Source: Castor canadensis (lineage: Eukaryota; Chordata; Mammalia; Rodentia; Castoridae). From it: a DNA stretch of 64,000 bases. Location of the stretch: NCBI RefSeq assembly GCF_047511655.1, contig NC_133391.1, positions 124,442,384-124,506,383 of the forward strand, given 5' to 3'. Positions 15,000 through 27,102 of this stretch are shown here, one piece after another. Position 1 is the stretch's first letter. Every line of letters starts with the position of its first letter. The position numbers and the translations under genes are program-made. The notes beneath the pieces were generated by a model, which worked only from the letters and a program-made list of their open reading frames with translations, was not told the DNA's origin and did no database searches.

Positions 15000-15538
15000 T
15001 GAGGAGCCTTGGGATAGCCATAATGGCAGAAAAGCAAAAGGTCATTTTCCTGTTAGACAGTGGAGTACATTTCTCTGTCTTACCTTTCTCTCTGGGTCCC
15101 CAGTCCAATGACAAAGGTGATCGTTTGGGGCAAATCTGGCCAGCCCCTACAGCGCTACTTTACCCAGCCTCTGGCCTGGTCTTGGGGAGACCGCCTCTTC
15201 TGTCATTCTTTCCTCACAGTTCCTGAAACTCCAGTGCCCCTGCTGGGACTGGATTTACTATCTCAACTAAAAGCTCAAATTCTCCCCACTCCCCCCAGGC
15301 AGCTATCTCTGCTGCCCCCTCCTTCAGGAACAAGTAGATTCCACAATGTGGACTGATGAGATGAGTGTAGGGCAAGCCAAGACAGCTCTCCCTATTCAAA
15401 TAAAACTCAAAAATCCCTCACAGTTTCCACACCCAAAACAATATCCCCTCAAGCCATGAGGCCTTATGCCTATCATAAATTCCTTAAAAACCAAGGGCTA
15501 CTAATTCATTGCTCCAGCCCCTATAATAAAATTCTTAT
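15000..15538 (+). pseudogene. pol: ERV protease and RT N-terminal remnant
   Basis: An aspartic protease is recognisable. The catalytic D-S-G lies at 15056-15064 within a hydrophobic F-L-L-D-S-G-V context. A later L-L-G-L-D-L-L segment (about 15240-15265) matches the second conserved protease strand region. The RT start then follows with words equivalent to I-K-L-K-N-P-S-Q and K-Q-Y-P-L-K-P. In-frame stops interrupt it, for example shortly after the RT K-P. Coding similarity stops near 15538, where AT-rich sequence begins. This is normally one continuous pol of over 1000 codons; here only a small part remains. Confidence 0.75.
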
Positions 15539-16165
15539 AACAGTTAATTTTAAAATACAAGTTACAAAGTAAACAAGTAGAAAGGATATAGATAGGTATT
15601 GAGTATGTTTTTTTAAGAAGTTAAAGGAAAAAAAAGAAATGTTTTTTGGATGAGAAAGGATTTTGTAAAGAAGTGTTTGTCCTAAACATTGTTTCAAATA
15701 TGGAGAGGAGGGATAAGGAAAAACCATCAAAGTGTTCAAAATATTATATAAAGGTCTGAATAAATCTTAAAAGTGTATTATAAAAGCTTCGGTGTGTGAT
15801 AAAGTTAAAGTTGACTGTAACCTAAGAGTTGCCTAAAAGAATTTTAGGGTCATGTCAAACTAAAATCAAATTCTCTGCCTATAAAATAAGAAGGTTATCT
15901 TAATATTGTTCTGCTCTGAGTAACATCTACAAAAAACTGTGCTAGGGAAAGATTTTATCAAAAACTTACTTGTGTTTTCTGTTGATCTTGTCAAGCTTTA
16001 AGTACTACTAAATCAGAGTTCATTTGTGAATTTGTTCATGTGTCTTAAATGACCACCTTATAACTGTGTGGTGTCTGTACTTTATCTAAATATGATACAA
16101 ACATTTACAAAGTTAAAAGTGTCAATTTATATAAAATAATGAGCTAAAGCCCACTTTTATCCAAA
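15539..16165 (+). other. AT-rich noncoding spacer in provirus
   Basis: It is A/T-rich, with no open frame and no pol similarity that I can see, yet it lies between RT N- and C-terminal remnants. It may be an internal ERV noncoding block or an insertion replacing the RT core. Confidence 0.5.
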
Positions 16166-16365
16166 AGTGTTACATTTAACCTAAATCCTGACAGCCCCTA
16201 CCTCCCACAGGTCACCTACCTAGGTGTGGTCTTAAAGGGATAGACTCACTCCCTGAGTTATGAGGGAATTGACCCAATTCTCCGTTTCCCACTCCCCCAT
16301 GCCATAAAGGAGCTTAGAGCTTTCTTGGGAGTTACAGGATTTTGCAAAATCTGGACCCCCTAGAT
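16166..16365 (+). pseudogene. pol: ERV RT C-terminal remnant
   Basis: The frame contains V-T-Y-L-G-V and later R-A-F-L-G-V-T-G-F-C, typical of the end of the gammaretroviral RT thumb/connection region. There is a stop shortly after the first motif. The segment ends abruptly and runs into envelope TM-like sequence, so RNase H, integrase and the envelope surface region are absent. Confidence 0.75.
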
Positions 16366-16384
16366 ATGCAGCCCTTACCAGACA

Positions 16385-16625
16385 CCTTTTTATGCTCCTA
16401 GTAATATTCCTATTTGGGTCTTGTATAATAAATACTCTCTCCAGATTTATATCTCAACAGGTCCAACGGATCAAACTCCAGCTTTTAGTCAAGGAATACT
16501 CACCTCTGCCTAGGCATGAGCCCTCCTATTGGGGCCCCTGGAGACTATACAGGTCAACCCCTGAGACAAGTACCCTCTCCTCTATTCCCCCATTGCCCCA
16601 TTGTCAGCATGAAGCAGCTAAATGA
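16385..16625 (+). pseudogene. env: ERV envelope TM anchor and tail remnant
   Basis: An open frame of about 77 codons starts with a hydrophobic run (L-L-V-I-F-L-F-G-S-C-I-I-N) followed by a polar tail with F-I-S-Q-Q-V-Q. Position, hydrophobicity and the Cys-x-Asn-type end resemble the membrane anchor and cytoplasmic tail of a gammaretroviral transmembrane subunit. There is no fusion peptide, surface domain or immunosuppressive region in front; the frame joins directly to RT remnants. It is a deletion relic, not a working envelope. Confidence 0.6.
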
Positions 16626-16668
16626 GTCATCACTGCCCCTCTCCCCAAGAGCAGTTGGGTGCTTGTCT

Positions 16669-16680
16669 CAGAGGGGGATT
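16669..16680 (+). other. Polypurine tract of provirus
   Basis: CAGAGGGGGATT immediately precedes the TG start of the 3' LTR, the expected plus-strand primer site. Confidence 0.75.
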
Positions 16681-17146
16681 TGTTGGGTCTGGAGACCTAA
16701 GGCAGATGAGTGAGTATCCCATCCCCATGGAGAGCACTATCATTCCTGCATCCTGAGGAGATGGAGGCCTGCATTCCTGCATCCTAAAGGAGAGATACAG
16801 AGTGATAAGATCTGCCACAGGGCTGATGAGCAAAATGCTCTCAAGATTGTTTCCCCTCCCCCAGTAAAGGTGCAAACCAAACCAGTTCACCTGAGAAAGC
16901 CCGCAAATCCATGGCCAATGAGAAAAACCCACCTAACCCAGAGTTAGAACGTCCATAAAAACTCCAGCCTTCACCTGAGCAGCAAGCCACCAGCTTCCAG
17001 GCTCTGCTGCCTTTCTCTAGCTGTAGCCGTTCCTTTCTCTCTAATAAATCCTACTTTATATACCAGTTTTGGCTCCTCATTCAGCTGCCTCACGAGCCAG
17101 TTCCCTGGCCTATGAAGGCAAAGACCCTCGGCACCGGCATGTAACA
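16681..17146 (+). repeat. 3' LTR of ERV1 provirus
   Basis: It is 466 bp, TG...CA, paired with the 5' LTR. AATAAA is at 17043-17048. Substitutions against the 5' copy are spread throughout, more in the second half, which indicates a long time since insertion. Confidence 0.92.
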
Positions 17147-18352
17147 CTTCCAACAGTGTTAAGTACAAAGATAATTTCTTAGATTGGCTTCATAAGCCAA
17201 AGCAATTCCCCTAACAAAACCAATTTTATACATGAACAAGAAAAGACCTATTATAAACACCACAACACTTTTAGCGATCACTTCTCCCACAGTTTAAAAA
17301 CTTCAAAAGCACTTCCAGTGGATTTCTCCAGTAACTTAAAAGTAATTGGAAATATGGAAAAATGACTGCAATCAGTAGTTGTAGTCTAGCTAATACCTGT
17401 AGGATAATTTTAAAAGAAAGGACCCTCTCAGCAACCTGTTTTTCCTAGTTTTCCTTTAATAGAATAGAAACTAATTTCTTTACCAACAAAGTATAAAACC
17501 AGCTGCCTCTTTTCTGTCACAGGTTACAACATATATTTGATTTTAAATAAGAAATCTGCAATACCATTGAACGCTAAAGGGATTTGTTACACATTAAGAG
17601 TTTTTCCTATTTAATTCCTCCATATCCTTAATTAAGTGCAAACTGCCAAGACTTAAGGTCATAGTTCTTTCCTGGATTTGGCATCAGCTTGTCTTTCTGT
17701 GCTTGCTTCCCATTTCCATCCTTTTTTTTCTTTTTGGTCTGGTCATATGTAAATACTATATAAATAATATGCTTCCCAGACTGGCATTTAAATTTAAGCT
17801 TTGACCTTTGCCCGATTTACCTCCAATCTATCAGTCTTTCTACCTGTCCTCATCACAGCTAGGCCAATACACTTGTTCTGTTAACAGTTAAACTTTGCAT
17901 TTATTTTCAGAGCCTTTCCTCAGGGATCCATTTATCCTTTTCTTCTGTGAACTCTGCTTTTGACTGCTGTTTCAAAATATGAAAAGAATGTTAGTGACCT
18001 GTGTGGGTCTTTATCTCCTGACTCTAGGAGAACTTGCTTTTCTGCTGTTTATCTGGCTTAGTTAAGCTTCTATGTTACCATTTTGAAGTCCTGCAGCGGC
18101 TTTCTACTGCTAATCTAACTGGATTACTTTTGTTTCACCATAATAGTGGATTTTTTTTATATGTATGAGAATGTTTTCTCTTTGAATTTAATATGCTGAT
18201 GCATAACACTGTGTCTGAGCTAAATGGTGAAGTGAGCAAAACTGGCCTACTGGGCTGTCGGTCTGTTGCCCTCTCTCTTCTTCCACGCCCTATCTTTCCC
18301 TCAAGTATACATAGATACCTCATATAAATGCAATTTAACAATCATTAGACAA

Positions 18353-18438
18353 GGATGGGGGCATGGCTCAAGGATAGAGCGCCTGATTAGAGAGCTCGAG
18401 GCTCTGAGTTCAATCCCCAGTACCATCTAAAGAAAAAA
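18353..18438 (+). repeat. ID-like SINE
   Basis: Forward copy: GGATGGGGGCATGGCTCAAG, GATAGAGCGCC, GAGTTCAATCCCCAGTACC, A-rich tail. Confidence 0.85.
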
Positions 18439-20028
18439 CAATAAGAAAATTTTTCCTACCTGTTTTCCAGAATTGGTCTTTTTTTTTTTCCTTTCCTGCT
18501 TTAAGTTCTTCCAACCATTGATGATTAACATAACTTACAAAGAAATTTTTAGTTCTTTAAATAAATTATTTTATAATGAAAGACTGGCTTTTAGTCTGCT
18601 TGCTGGTTCCAAGGTCAGCTAGGATTGCCGTCAACCTGTACCCTGAGGGTTTATAGCACTCACTAAACATTACAGCTAAATACAGCTGTAGCTCTGCTGA
18701 ACAATTTGATTTTCTGTAATCTAGAAGAAAAAAAAAAGCAGTAATAGGAATTCCAAATTTGTTATTTTGTTCCTTTTAGGAGACATGGATGAATTTTTTA
18801 CGCCATTGGGTCCAAATTACTTCATTTTCTACTAAGATCTCAATGAATTCCTTAAAAGCTTTTCTGAAACAAAGAATTACTAATAATTTGGCAGTCTTAT
18901 TTTCTGAGATCTTTAGGCAGTGGTGTGTTTTTTTTTCCTGAAGTCTGTAAAATCTATTCAGAAAATTAGCTCCCAAACTTATCTATAAATTTAGTATAAA
19001 ACCCAGCCAAATATCACTTGACTTTTTAAAATTTCACAATGTGATTCAAAAGTTTATTTGGAATCTTGAGTGTTACAAAGAAGGATAAAGGAAGCATCAG
19101 CCTGGGCAATGCCATCCTGGAGGTGGCCTCGCCCCCTTGATACCGATGAGGAGGTTTTCATGAGAGTGCTGAAGACTGCTGTTGCTTGGCCTGACACTTC
19201 TCTTACTGGCTGGAGTGAGAACACATGAAGTCTTTGATCACCCTTGGAGCTCTAGCTGAGGGGTCAAGTCCCCTCATCACCTGCCCCTTTTCTGGGGGTG
19301 GAAGGAGTCTGCATTATCTCATACTTAAAGCCTCCTTGGATTTAGGTCGTTCAGAGTTAAAGCTAAAATACCAAATGTTAGCCCCCCAGTGTCCCCAGGA
19401 GGGCAAGACCTTCCTCATTCAGTTCTTTCCAGTCTTTAAGGTCCTCAGCATTGGTTAACACCCACCAGTGAGTGGCACGAGGCTGGCAGAGCAAGGTGTG
19501 CACAGAGACTGAGGTTCCTTGGAACCCTGGGAACAGTCTCCATGTTGGGGCAGGGCAGACCCTCCGTTCCAAGAAGCAAGTGGCCCCAGTCCTTTGGGCC
19601 GTCTGGAGTCTTGCTTAATTTCACATTAAAATAAACTATGTAGCAACAATTCAAAAAATATATTACTAGTTTAATAACAGACTGATCAATTTAACAGAAC
19701 AGGAAGTGTAAAAAACAGACCATAGTACAAATAAGAATTTAGTTTAACCCAAGTAACAATTTAAACTGGTGAGAGAAAGATGGATTAGCTAGTAAATATT
19801 TGGACAATTGACTCATTATTTGCAAACTAAAAATAAAGCCAGATTCCTACCTACCTCACTCTAGGAATATTATTAAAGGTTTAAATGAACAAACAAATCT
19901 ATAAAGGTATTAGAAGAACACATAGGTGAATACAGGTCATTCATGTATAAGCTAATGGTAATAGGGTATTTTAGAGTATCAATCCATAAGTCCACACTGA
20001 TACCAATAAATGAATTGGTGATGCTGTG

Positions 20029-20397
20029 GTTTGGATGCATGTGTCCCTCCAAAAGTCCTACGTTGAAACTTAACCACTAAGTTATGTTAGTAGTGGGTAA
20101 AGCCCTTGGGAAGTGGTTAGGCCATGAGAGTTCTGACCTCATAGATGAAATTAGCAGCACCCTTATGAGAGGCTCTAGGGAACTAGGTAGCTCCTTCCAC
20201 TCTTTTCACCATGTGAAGACATAGCAACCAAGGTACCATCTTGAAAACAAGAAAGCAGCCCTCAGTGACACTGATCTGATTCAACTTGATCTTAAGCTTC
20301 CCAGCCTCTGGAATTGTAAAAATTTTCTATTCTTTATAAATTACACAGTCTGAAGGTTTTTTTTACTATAGCAGAACAAATGGACTAAGGTAAATAG
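20029..20397 (+). mobile_element. MLT1 (MaLR) LTR
   Basis: Begins GTGGTTTGGATGCATGTGTC and passes through AGTGGTTAGGCCATGAGAG. It then has CCCAGCCTCTGGAATTGT and AAATTACACAGTCTGAAGG and ends near CAAATGGACTAAGG. These are the ordered landmarks of an MLT1 LTR. Confidence 0.8.
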
Positions 20398-20419
20398 GGA
20401 AGAGGGAAAGCTCCTTTTT

Positions 20420-20507
20420 GAAAATTTTTTATGGTACTGGGGTTTGAATTCAGGGCTTTGCACTTGCCAGGTGGGTATTCTGTCACTTGTGCCACACTTC
20501 CAGCCCT
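20420..20507 (-). repeat. ID-like SINE
   Basis: Reverse copy with GGGTTTGAATTCAGGGCTTT and a final CCAGCCC. It is flanked by an imperfect repeat beginning GGAAAGCTC on both sides. Confidence 0.85.
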
Positions 20508-21381
20508 GGAAAGCTCTTCTTATAGTAAAATAACAACTAATAAATGTAGAAAGGATAATAAGTTTAGGAAATCATTTTACAAATAATAATCGTTAAGAAT
20601 CATCAGGGATTGGCTGTAAGTTTGAAGAGCTGAATGGGATATTTTCATAGTCTTAAAGTACCTCCTCACAAATTACTTAGTCACAAAGAAAAATCAGTAA
20701 CTTTACATTGGATTGATCAAAGCAATTACAAACTTAACCAAGTAATCCAAGTTAATATCACCAATAATGGGACAAATCAATATTGTGTGCTTTCTATAAT
20801 GGCAGTATTCCTGTCAAAAATGTATAATCTTTCTCCAATCATGAAAAACATCAAACAAATATGAATTGAGGGACATTGCACAAAATAGCTGGCTTTTACC
20901 TCTCTTTTTGTCAAGATCAGGAAAGGCAAAGGAAGACTGAGGATTAAAAGAAAGAGAGAGACATAACTAATCACAAAATGTAATTCAACTTATTACAAAC
21001 TGTAATTCTGGACTACATCCTAGATATGAAAAAAATAAGCTATTGAGGAGGTTGGGAAATTTTGAATATTAACTCCAAATTAGATAATATATATCAATGT
21101 TATATTTCCTGAATTTTATAAATAAACAGGGATATACAAGAGAAAAATCTTTGTTTAGGAAATACATATTAACATATTTAGTTAAAAAGGCATGTAGTTC
21201 AGAAAATATATGCAGAGAGAATGCCAATGATGAAACAAATATTAACAATTAGTAAATCTCAGAAAAAGATATAAAGAATGCTCTATACTTCACTTGAACT
21301 TTTCTGGAAGCATAAAAATAATACCAAAATTTAAAAGGCATGTCCATCAAAGTAAAATATGGATTTAAAATAATGGCAAAG

Positions 21382-21473
21382 GGGCTGGCAGAGTGACTCA
21401 AGCGGTAGAGCAAGCATAAGGCCCTGAGTTCAAACCCCAGAACCACCAAGAGAATTAAAAAGTAAAGTCAAGC
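21382..21473 (+). repeat. ID-like SINE with target duplication
   Basis: Forward copy containing CTCAAGCGGTAGAGCAAG (box A) and GAGTTCAAACCCCAG (box B). The 10-bp repeat AATGGCAAAG lies at 21372-21381 and 21474-21483. Confidence 0.88.
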
Positions 21474-22594
21474 AATGGCAAAGTCATTCATTTATGGAAA
21501 GAAAGACATCAACATTGGGTAGTGAAAAAAGCCCAAGAAAACCACCTTGCCCCATTTTTGTTATATATATAAACATACATAGAAAAAAGTCTATGAAGGC
21601 TGTTTAGCAGAGTGTTAATTATCTCTGTTTGCTGCGATCATGAGGGACATGATTGTTTCTCTATATTTTCTAATTTTCCCACAGTGAACATGACTTGAAT
21701 GAAAAATTTTCTTCCTGGTAAGCAAGAGTCTTTTCTAAGAAGAAGAAATGTAGCAGACCATTCTAAGCCAGCCCAAGCCCTATTTTGCTCACAGACAGAA
21801 TAAATTATTACATAATCTTCTAATTTACTTTCTCAGCATTGTATATATAATTTATATTTTTCTCCTAGACAATTGTGCCTTTCTGCTAATTTACTTATCC
21901 TTTTTCATTTGCATCATCTGCCTTTCCAAAGAAACCCCACCCAAAACAGGCTTGAGGTTATTTATTATTCTACTCAACTGTATTATTTTATTTGTATCAA
22001 GAAGCTCTACTAATATCTACCTTTCTAATTTGTATAAAAAAATTCTGCTTCTAAAGGATCCACTCTTTGTTCCTTCCCCATCACATCCACAGTGCCAATG
22101 AGTATTGAATATTCATTCAATATCAGTGAATATTCAAAGTCACAAGATGAATATGCTTTATCTTCCTGGAGCAGCAATTTAACTCTGATACAGGAGGCAG
22201 GAGATGCCATTATTAGAGTAAAGCAACCCATTGCATTATGCAATCAAATTGAAAATTCCCACAAATTTTAAAAACCAAGTAGGAAACTTCCAATTATTTA
22301 CTCTACAAGGCTTAAGGCAAACCTTCCCCCCAGTCTAGCCCTGAGAATCCTGGGGAAATTAGTTCCTTTCTGATACACCTTTAAGAACTCTCCAATGGAA
22401 AACTTTGAGAAGCAGCACTCTAAGACATCCATCCCTCTGATTGCTCCTCTATCAGCCATTCATTTTTCCACAGCCTTGAAATAAGCCCTTACCCTCAGGA
22501 CTGTCTACTCACAGACACATGTCCTTTCAATAGCCATCTTTTGCTCAGAAACTGAATGTAGTAGGGAAACTATCGATGACATGGTATTCTTTTA

Positions 22595-22681
22595 TTTTAT
22601 TTTTGGCAGTTCCAGAATTTGAATTCAGGGCTTCACACTTGCTGGGCAGGCTTTGTACTGACTGAGCCATGCCTCCAAGCC
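22595..22681 (-). repeat. ID-like SINE with 15-bp target duplication
   Basis: Reverse copy; the direct repeat CATGGTATTCTTTTA lies at 22580-22594 and 22682-22696. Confidence 0.9.
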
Positions 22682-24084
22682 CATGGTATTCTTTTAAATA
22701 CTGACATACGAGGAATCTCTCTACTCCCATTTCCTCATGAGGGGCACTTTTTTCCCCTCATTTCTCTCTACTTTTATCCTGTTATACTAAATTTCTTTCC
22801 TAATAAACTTTACTATTATTTTTACACAAAAACATTCTGGCATTTGAAACATGCATAATCCAAAACACAAAAGTTAAGAAGAAAATAGTTATAGAACACA
22901 ACTTAGATATTGCCAATTGCTTAGCAACAGGTGATCTGTACAGAGTAAGCTCTGGAGGTAGCCCAGTTAAGTCTACAGTCACTACCAGAGAGTCACTACC
23001 TGCTTTTATCAAGATCAATTCAAAGTGTACAAGGCTTAAGTTGTACATACTAAAATGAAATACAATAGAATAAAGAGAGGCTAAGGAAAAAGTTCAGCAA
23101 GATAGTCTGATTAAATTACTTTCAACTTAGACTTTTGTCATGTATAGGAAAAGAAAAAGCCCCATTCCCTAAGTCAATTTTAATATGTGCACAAGGACAT
23201 GTTTCCATTTAGACCACTCAAATTGCCTGTAATGAAAACAGACTATAAAAATTAATCTTAAAATAATGGGAGATTGACTTTTAAAAACAGTTTTGAAAGA
23301 AAAGGGCTGTAACTGGTGAAACCAATTTTCCTCTGATGTACTATGTACTTGCTTGATTTATCATACAAACATTTTGCTATGTTTCTAACCTTTAGACAAT
23401 GCCTTAAATGCAATAAAGTCCCAGACTTGTTTCCTCAATAGCTTGAAAGCTGGCATTTATTGCTAGGTGAGAGAATCACTAGAAGGGAACAGGCATATTT
23501 AATAAAGGGTCCAGCAATGTTTAATTGTCACTTCAAACAGAAACCACTTTCTCTTCCTATTCCAGTAGCATTTGGATTACCTGTTCTGTTTTGGACTCTC
23601 CATACTATGTGTGATTTTGTTAAAATCCACACAAGGACAAAAATCACTTCAATTTGAAAGCAATAGGAAGGTCATATAAAATCCTGCCTTATGAATACTC
23701 AGGAAAGATGTATTGAATTAATTTGCTGACTTGATATATATAATATTTTTGAGAGAGGCAGCATGAGGATATTTCATTGCAAGAAAGCAGCCTCATCTAA
23801 ATTTATAGGAAATGCATTAACAGGCCTCCTCTACTAAACAGCAGTAAGACTACAAAACCTGAATCAACAAGCCAAAAATTATGTGGCTGGGTTCTCAGAG
23901 CCAACATGAAATAAAATTTTGAAGCCGCCCTTGAATTAAATCAGGAAAAATAAAACCAATTTTTATTGAGCACCATGTATCATATAGAAGCAGCACTCAA
24001 TATATTTTCGGTAACCAGAATGGTGACAATATTTTGTCAATGTTTCTCAAAGTACATCTCTTTCATCACTTACAACAGAAATGC

Positions 24085-24720
24085 GTTGCTATTACATTCA
24101 ATTCATTCAAGAAATATTGGCACTGGGGATCTAGTAGTGAACAAACAAGACAAAAATTCTTACTTTCCCGGAACTTCATTTCTAGTTGGAATGGAGAAAA
24201 GTTAGACAAAAGGTACAGTAGATAGTATGTTAGTTGTGAAGACTTTGGAGTAAAGTTTTAAAGAAAGTGAAGGTCTAAGTCATGCAGATATCTGAGGAGA
24301 ATAGTAAGCATGTGCAAAAAGACCCTGAGTCAAGAATTTCAAGGAATCAGGCTGGAGGAGTGGCTCAAGTGGTAGAGTACCTGCCTCGTAAGCATGAGGC
24401 CCTGAGTCCAAATGTCAATACTGCTAAAAATAAATAAATAAAAAGAATTTCAAGGAATAGTTAAGGAGTCAATGTGGCCTGGCAAAGGAGATGAGAGAAC
24501 GGCACAGAGGAGACCTCAAAGTCCTTGTAGGTCACAGAACAGAGTTGTAGCCATGGAGGGAGATGGGAAGAGATGAGGGTTTTGAGCAGAGGAGTGACAT
24601 GGCCTGACTTAGGTTTTAACAGGTGTACTCTGGCTACTCTGTTAAGAATAAACAGCAGGTGAGCAAGGATAGAAGCAGGAATAAGAGCTAAGTATCTCTT
24701 ATTTGACAGAATTTGGAGTT
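24085..24720 (+). repeat. L2 LINE 3' region, split by a SINE
   Basis: Starts with words like TTCATTCAAGAAATATTGGCA and GTAGTGAACAAACAAGACAA. It continues after the SINE with GGAGTGACATGGCCTGACTTA and CAGGTGTACTCTGGCTACTC. This is the ordered 3' part of an L2/MIR-age element. Confidence 0.7.
24348..24442 (+). repeat. ID-like SINE inserted in L2
   Basis: Forward copy with an AAATAAATAAATAAA tail. The perfect 16-bp duplication AAGAATTTCAAGGAAT lies at 24332-24347 and 24443-24458. Confidence 0.92.
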
Positions 24721-25166
24721 CAGTCCTTAGGTGATTCTTAGGCACAGTAAAATTAAAGAACTCTAACTTTAAATCATCTAACCAATTGAGACAAAAATTG
24801 ATTTTATAATCTCATTATCTGATAATCACTAATCCATCACATGGCTTTGCCTACGGAGAAACTGGGTCTAAGTCATCCGAACTAAATTCGTCTAACAGTC
24901 TGTCGATTTGACCATTCGATTTCCAAGAAGAACTTCAGGAAGAGAAATTCAGAGGGATCTTGGCCCCTGCTTGGTGACACAGGGGAGAGGAGGAAATGCC
25001 TTCTCCTCTACAGAGGAGACTAGCGATAATGCAGTGACACAATGACGTATTTCAGAAGGCACAGGGCAGGTATTTTGTAAGCATGACAAATTTTAGCATT
25101 CAGCTAAAACACAAGCTATGACAAGATTTTCCTCAATTTTTTTTAAAGTAGAGATTTTCCTTTTCT

Positions 25167-25247
25167 GCCAGGCATGGTGGTACATGCCTGTAATTCCAGC
25201 AAGAGGCCAGCTTGGGTACATAGTGAGATTCTGTCTCAAAAAAAGAA
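25167..25247 (+). repeat. B1-like (7SL-derived) SINE, internally deleted
   Basis: GCCAGGCATGGTGGTACATG at the left and GAGATTCTGTCTCAAAAAAAG at the right. The middle of the unit (the block after AATTCCAGC) is missing. The 10-bp duplication TTCCTTTTCT lies at 25157-25166 and 25248-25257. Confidence 0.85.
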
Positions 25248-26088
25248 TTCCTTTTCTTTTTAAAATAGAAGCAAATAAGTACTTGTGTATCATTCTAAAT
25301 GTAGCTAGATAGATTGATAGATTCTAAATTTATGATCCAAATTTATATATTTTTCCATATCCTATATATATATATTCTATAATGTATATTCTAGATATAT
25401 ACATCAAAATAAAATTCATTAGTGCTTTTAAAACACTAATGGAAATTTATCTTAATTTTAGTAATTTTTTGATAGTTTCATAATGATAATAATTAGCATT
25501 TGTGTAACTTTATAACTGAGATAATAAGGAGACCCATTTCCATAACCATGCATAAAAATTTCTTTCTACTTTATAGTCACACTATACACATATACCTCTA
25601 TTAATTAGTTCGTAGTCTATTCAACATCGGATAACAAAGACTGTGTTTGGTTTATTTCTCTATTTTTTACACGCCTCTGACTTATTTTATACACTCCTTC
25701 CAAATTCTATACACAGTAGGCACACAGATAAAATCTTAATTAACCACTGACTAACCAATCTAGAGCAACTTATCACTAAGAATCAGTTATCAGATACTTT
25801 GATCTTCTATTTATTTGACTTCTTTGGCCCCAACCAAGACCAAATTTAAAAATTTCAGGAAGCTAAAGCTTGAAAACTGAAAGGGACATAAATACATTAA
25901 AATAGATTTACTGTACCAATAATTTACTTTCCATGAGAACATTTACGTCCTGCTGTGGTTTTTCCTTGACCACAATTTCCCTAAAGTGGTTGATTATTAA
26001 GGCTTGATTCAATGTGAACTCTTACAAACATACATAATAAACTGAACGTTTAAAAAGCATTGATTGTTAGCATTATGATCTGTTGTCA

Positions 26089-26331
<243 letters not shown>

Positions 26332-26470
26332 TCACACAAACTAAAGAAAATGGTTAAGTGTTAAATGTGGCCCTCAACTATTCATAACCAAACTATGTTT
26401 TAGCATAAACAGTAAATTTCTTAACATAATTTTTATTATGTTTTCACTATAGGTTTTCAAGGCCCTTTTA

Positions 26471-27102
26471 TTTTTTAATTTTTTTCCATTTTTATATTCA
26501 TTGTTCAAGGGAGATTCATTGTGGCAGTTCTGAATAGTCTTATATTGTACATTGGTTAGATCACCTCACCATCCACCCCCTGCCCTGCAACCCACTCCCT
26601 GCTCCGCTTCAAACAGTTGCCAGAGGTTTCATTGTTCTATTTCACATATGTATATGAAGGCCGTCAACCATATTCCCTCACCATCAACTCCTCCATTCAC
26701 CTTTCCTCCTCTTCCAAGTATGCCCCCTGCCACTGCACCTATTTTACAGTCCTGTCTTTCATTTTTAGTTCCAAAGTCAATGTTCAAAGAGGTTTCTCAG
26801 TGTATCCCAGCTGCAAGTACACTTTACTTTGGTCAGATCAACCCCTTCCATTACTCTCCCTTACCTTTTTCCCCAATCCCCCATTATTCAACAGCTTTCA
26901 ATACATATCATTATATCATATACCTTCACAGATGTTATACTTTTTGATTTCGTTGATGCTCTATCATACTCTTTCTTTCCCTCCTCCCCCAAGTTCTATT
27001 ACAAAGATAGTCTACTTCTGAGTTTGTATATGATCATGTTTGTCTTTGTGTATGTTTATCTTTTGGATCTCTCTTACACATATGAGAGAAAACATGCAGT
27101 GG
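26471..27102 (-). mobile_element. L1-type 3' end with 14-bp target duplication
   Basis: Reverse-oriented, with a T-rich reversed tail at the left (26471 on) and C-rich 3'-UTR-like blocks on the + strand. It is flanked by TCAAGGCCCTTTTA at 26457-26470 and 27103-27116. It belongs to an L1 lineage different from the L1 copies at 52-61 kb. It sits only about 150 bp upstream of the exon 2 acceptor. Confidence 0.75.

Larger units (their letters stand above)
11276..17146 (+). mobile_element. Class I (gammaretrovirus-like) endogenous provirus
   Basis: This is an old provirus in order 5' LTR, primer-binding site, leader, gag remnant, protease, partial RT, AT-rich spacer, RT tail, envelope TM tail, polypurine tract, 3' LTR. 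Both LTRs are 466 bp, start TG and end CA. The element is flanked by the 4-bp direct repeat CTTC (11272-11275 and 17147-17150), the size typical of gammaretroviruses. It lies antisense to the host gene SHISAL2B. Two SINEs have since landed in gag. All reading frames are broken and most of pol and env is missing, so it cannot encode virus. The family is inferred from gag, protease and TM similarity. Confidence 0.9.

Noticed and set aside
16971..17168. Minus-strand frame in the 3' LTR, with a near copy at 11566-11757
   Set aside because: The similarity of the two frames simply reflects the paired LTRs; it is antisense to the provirus.
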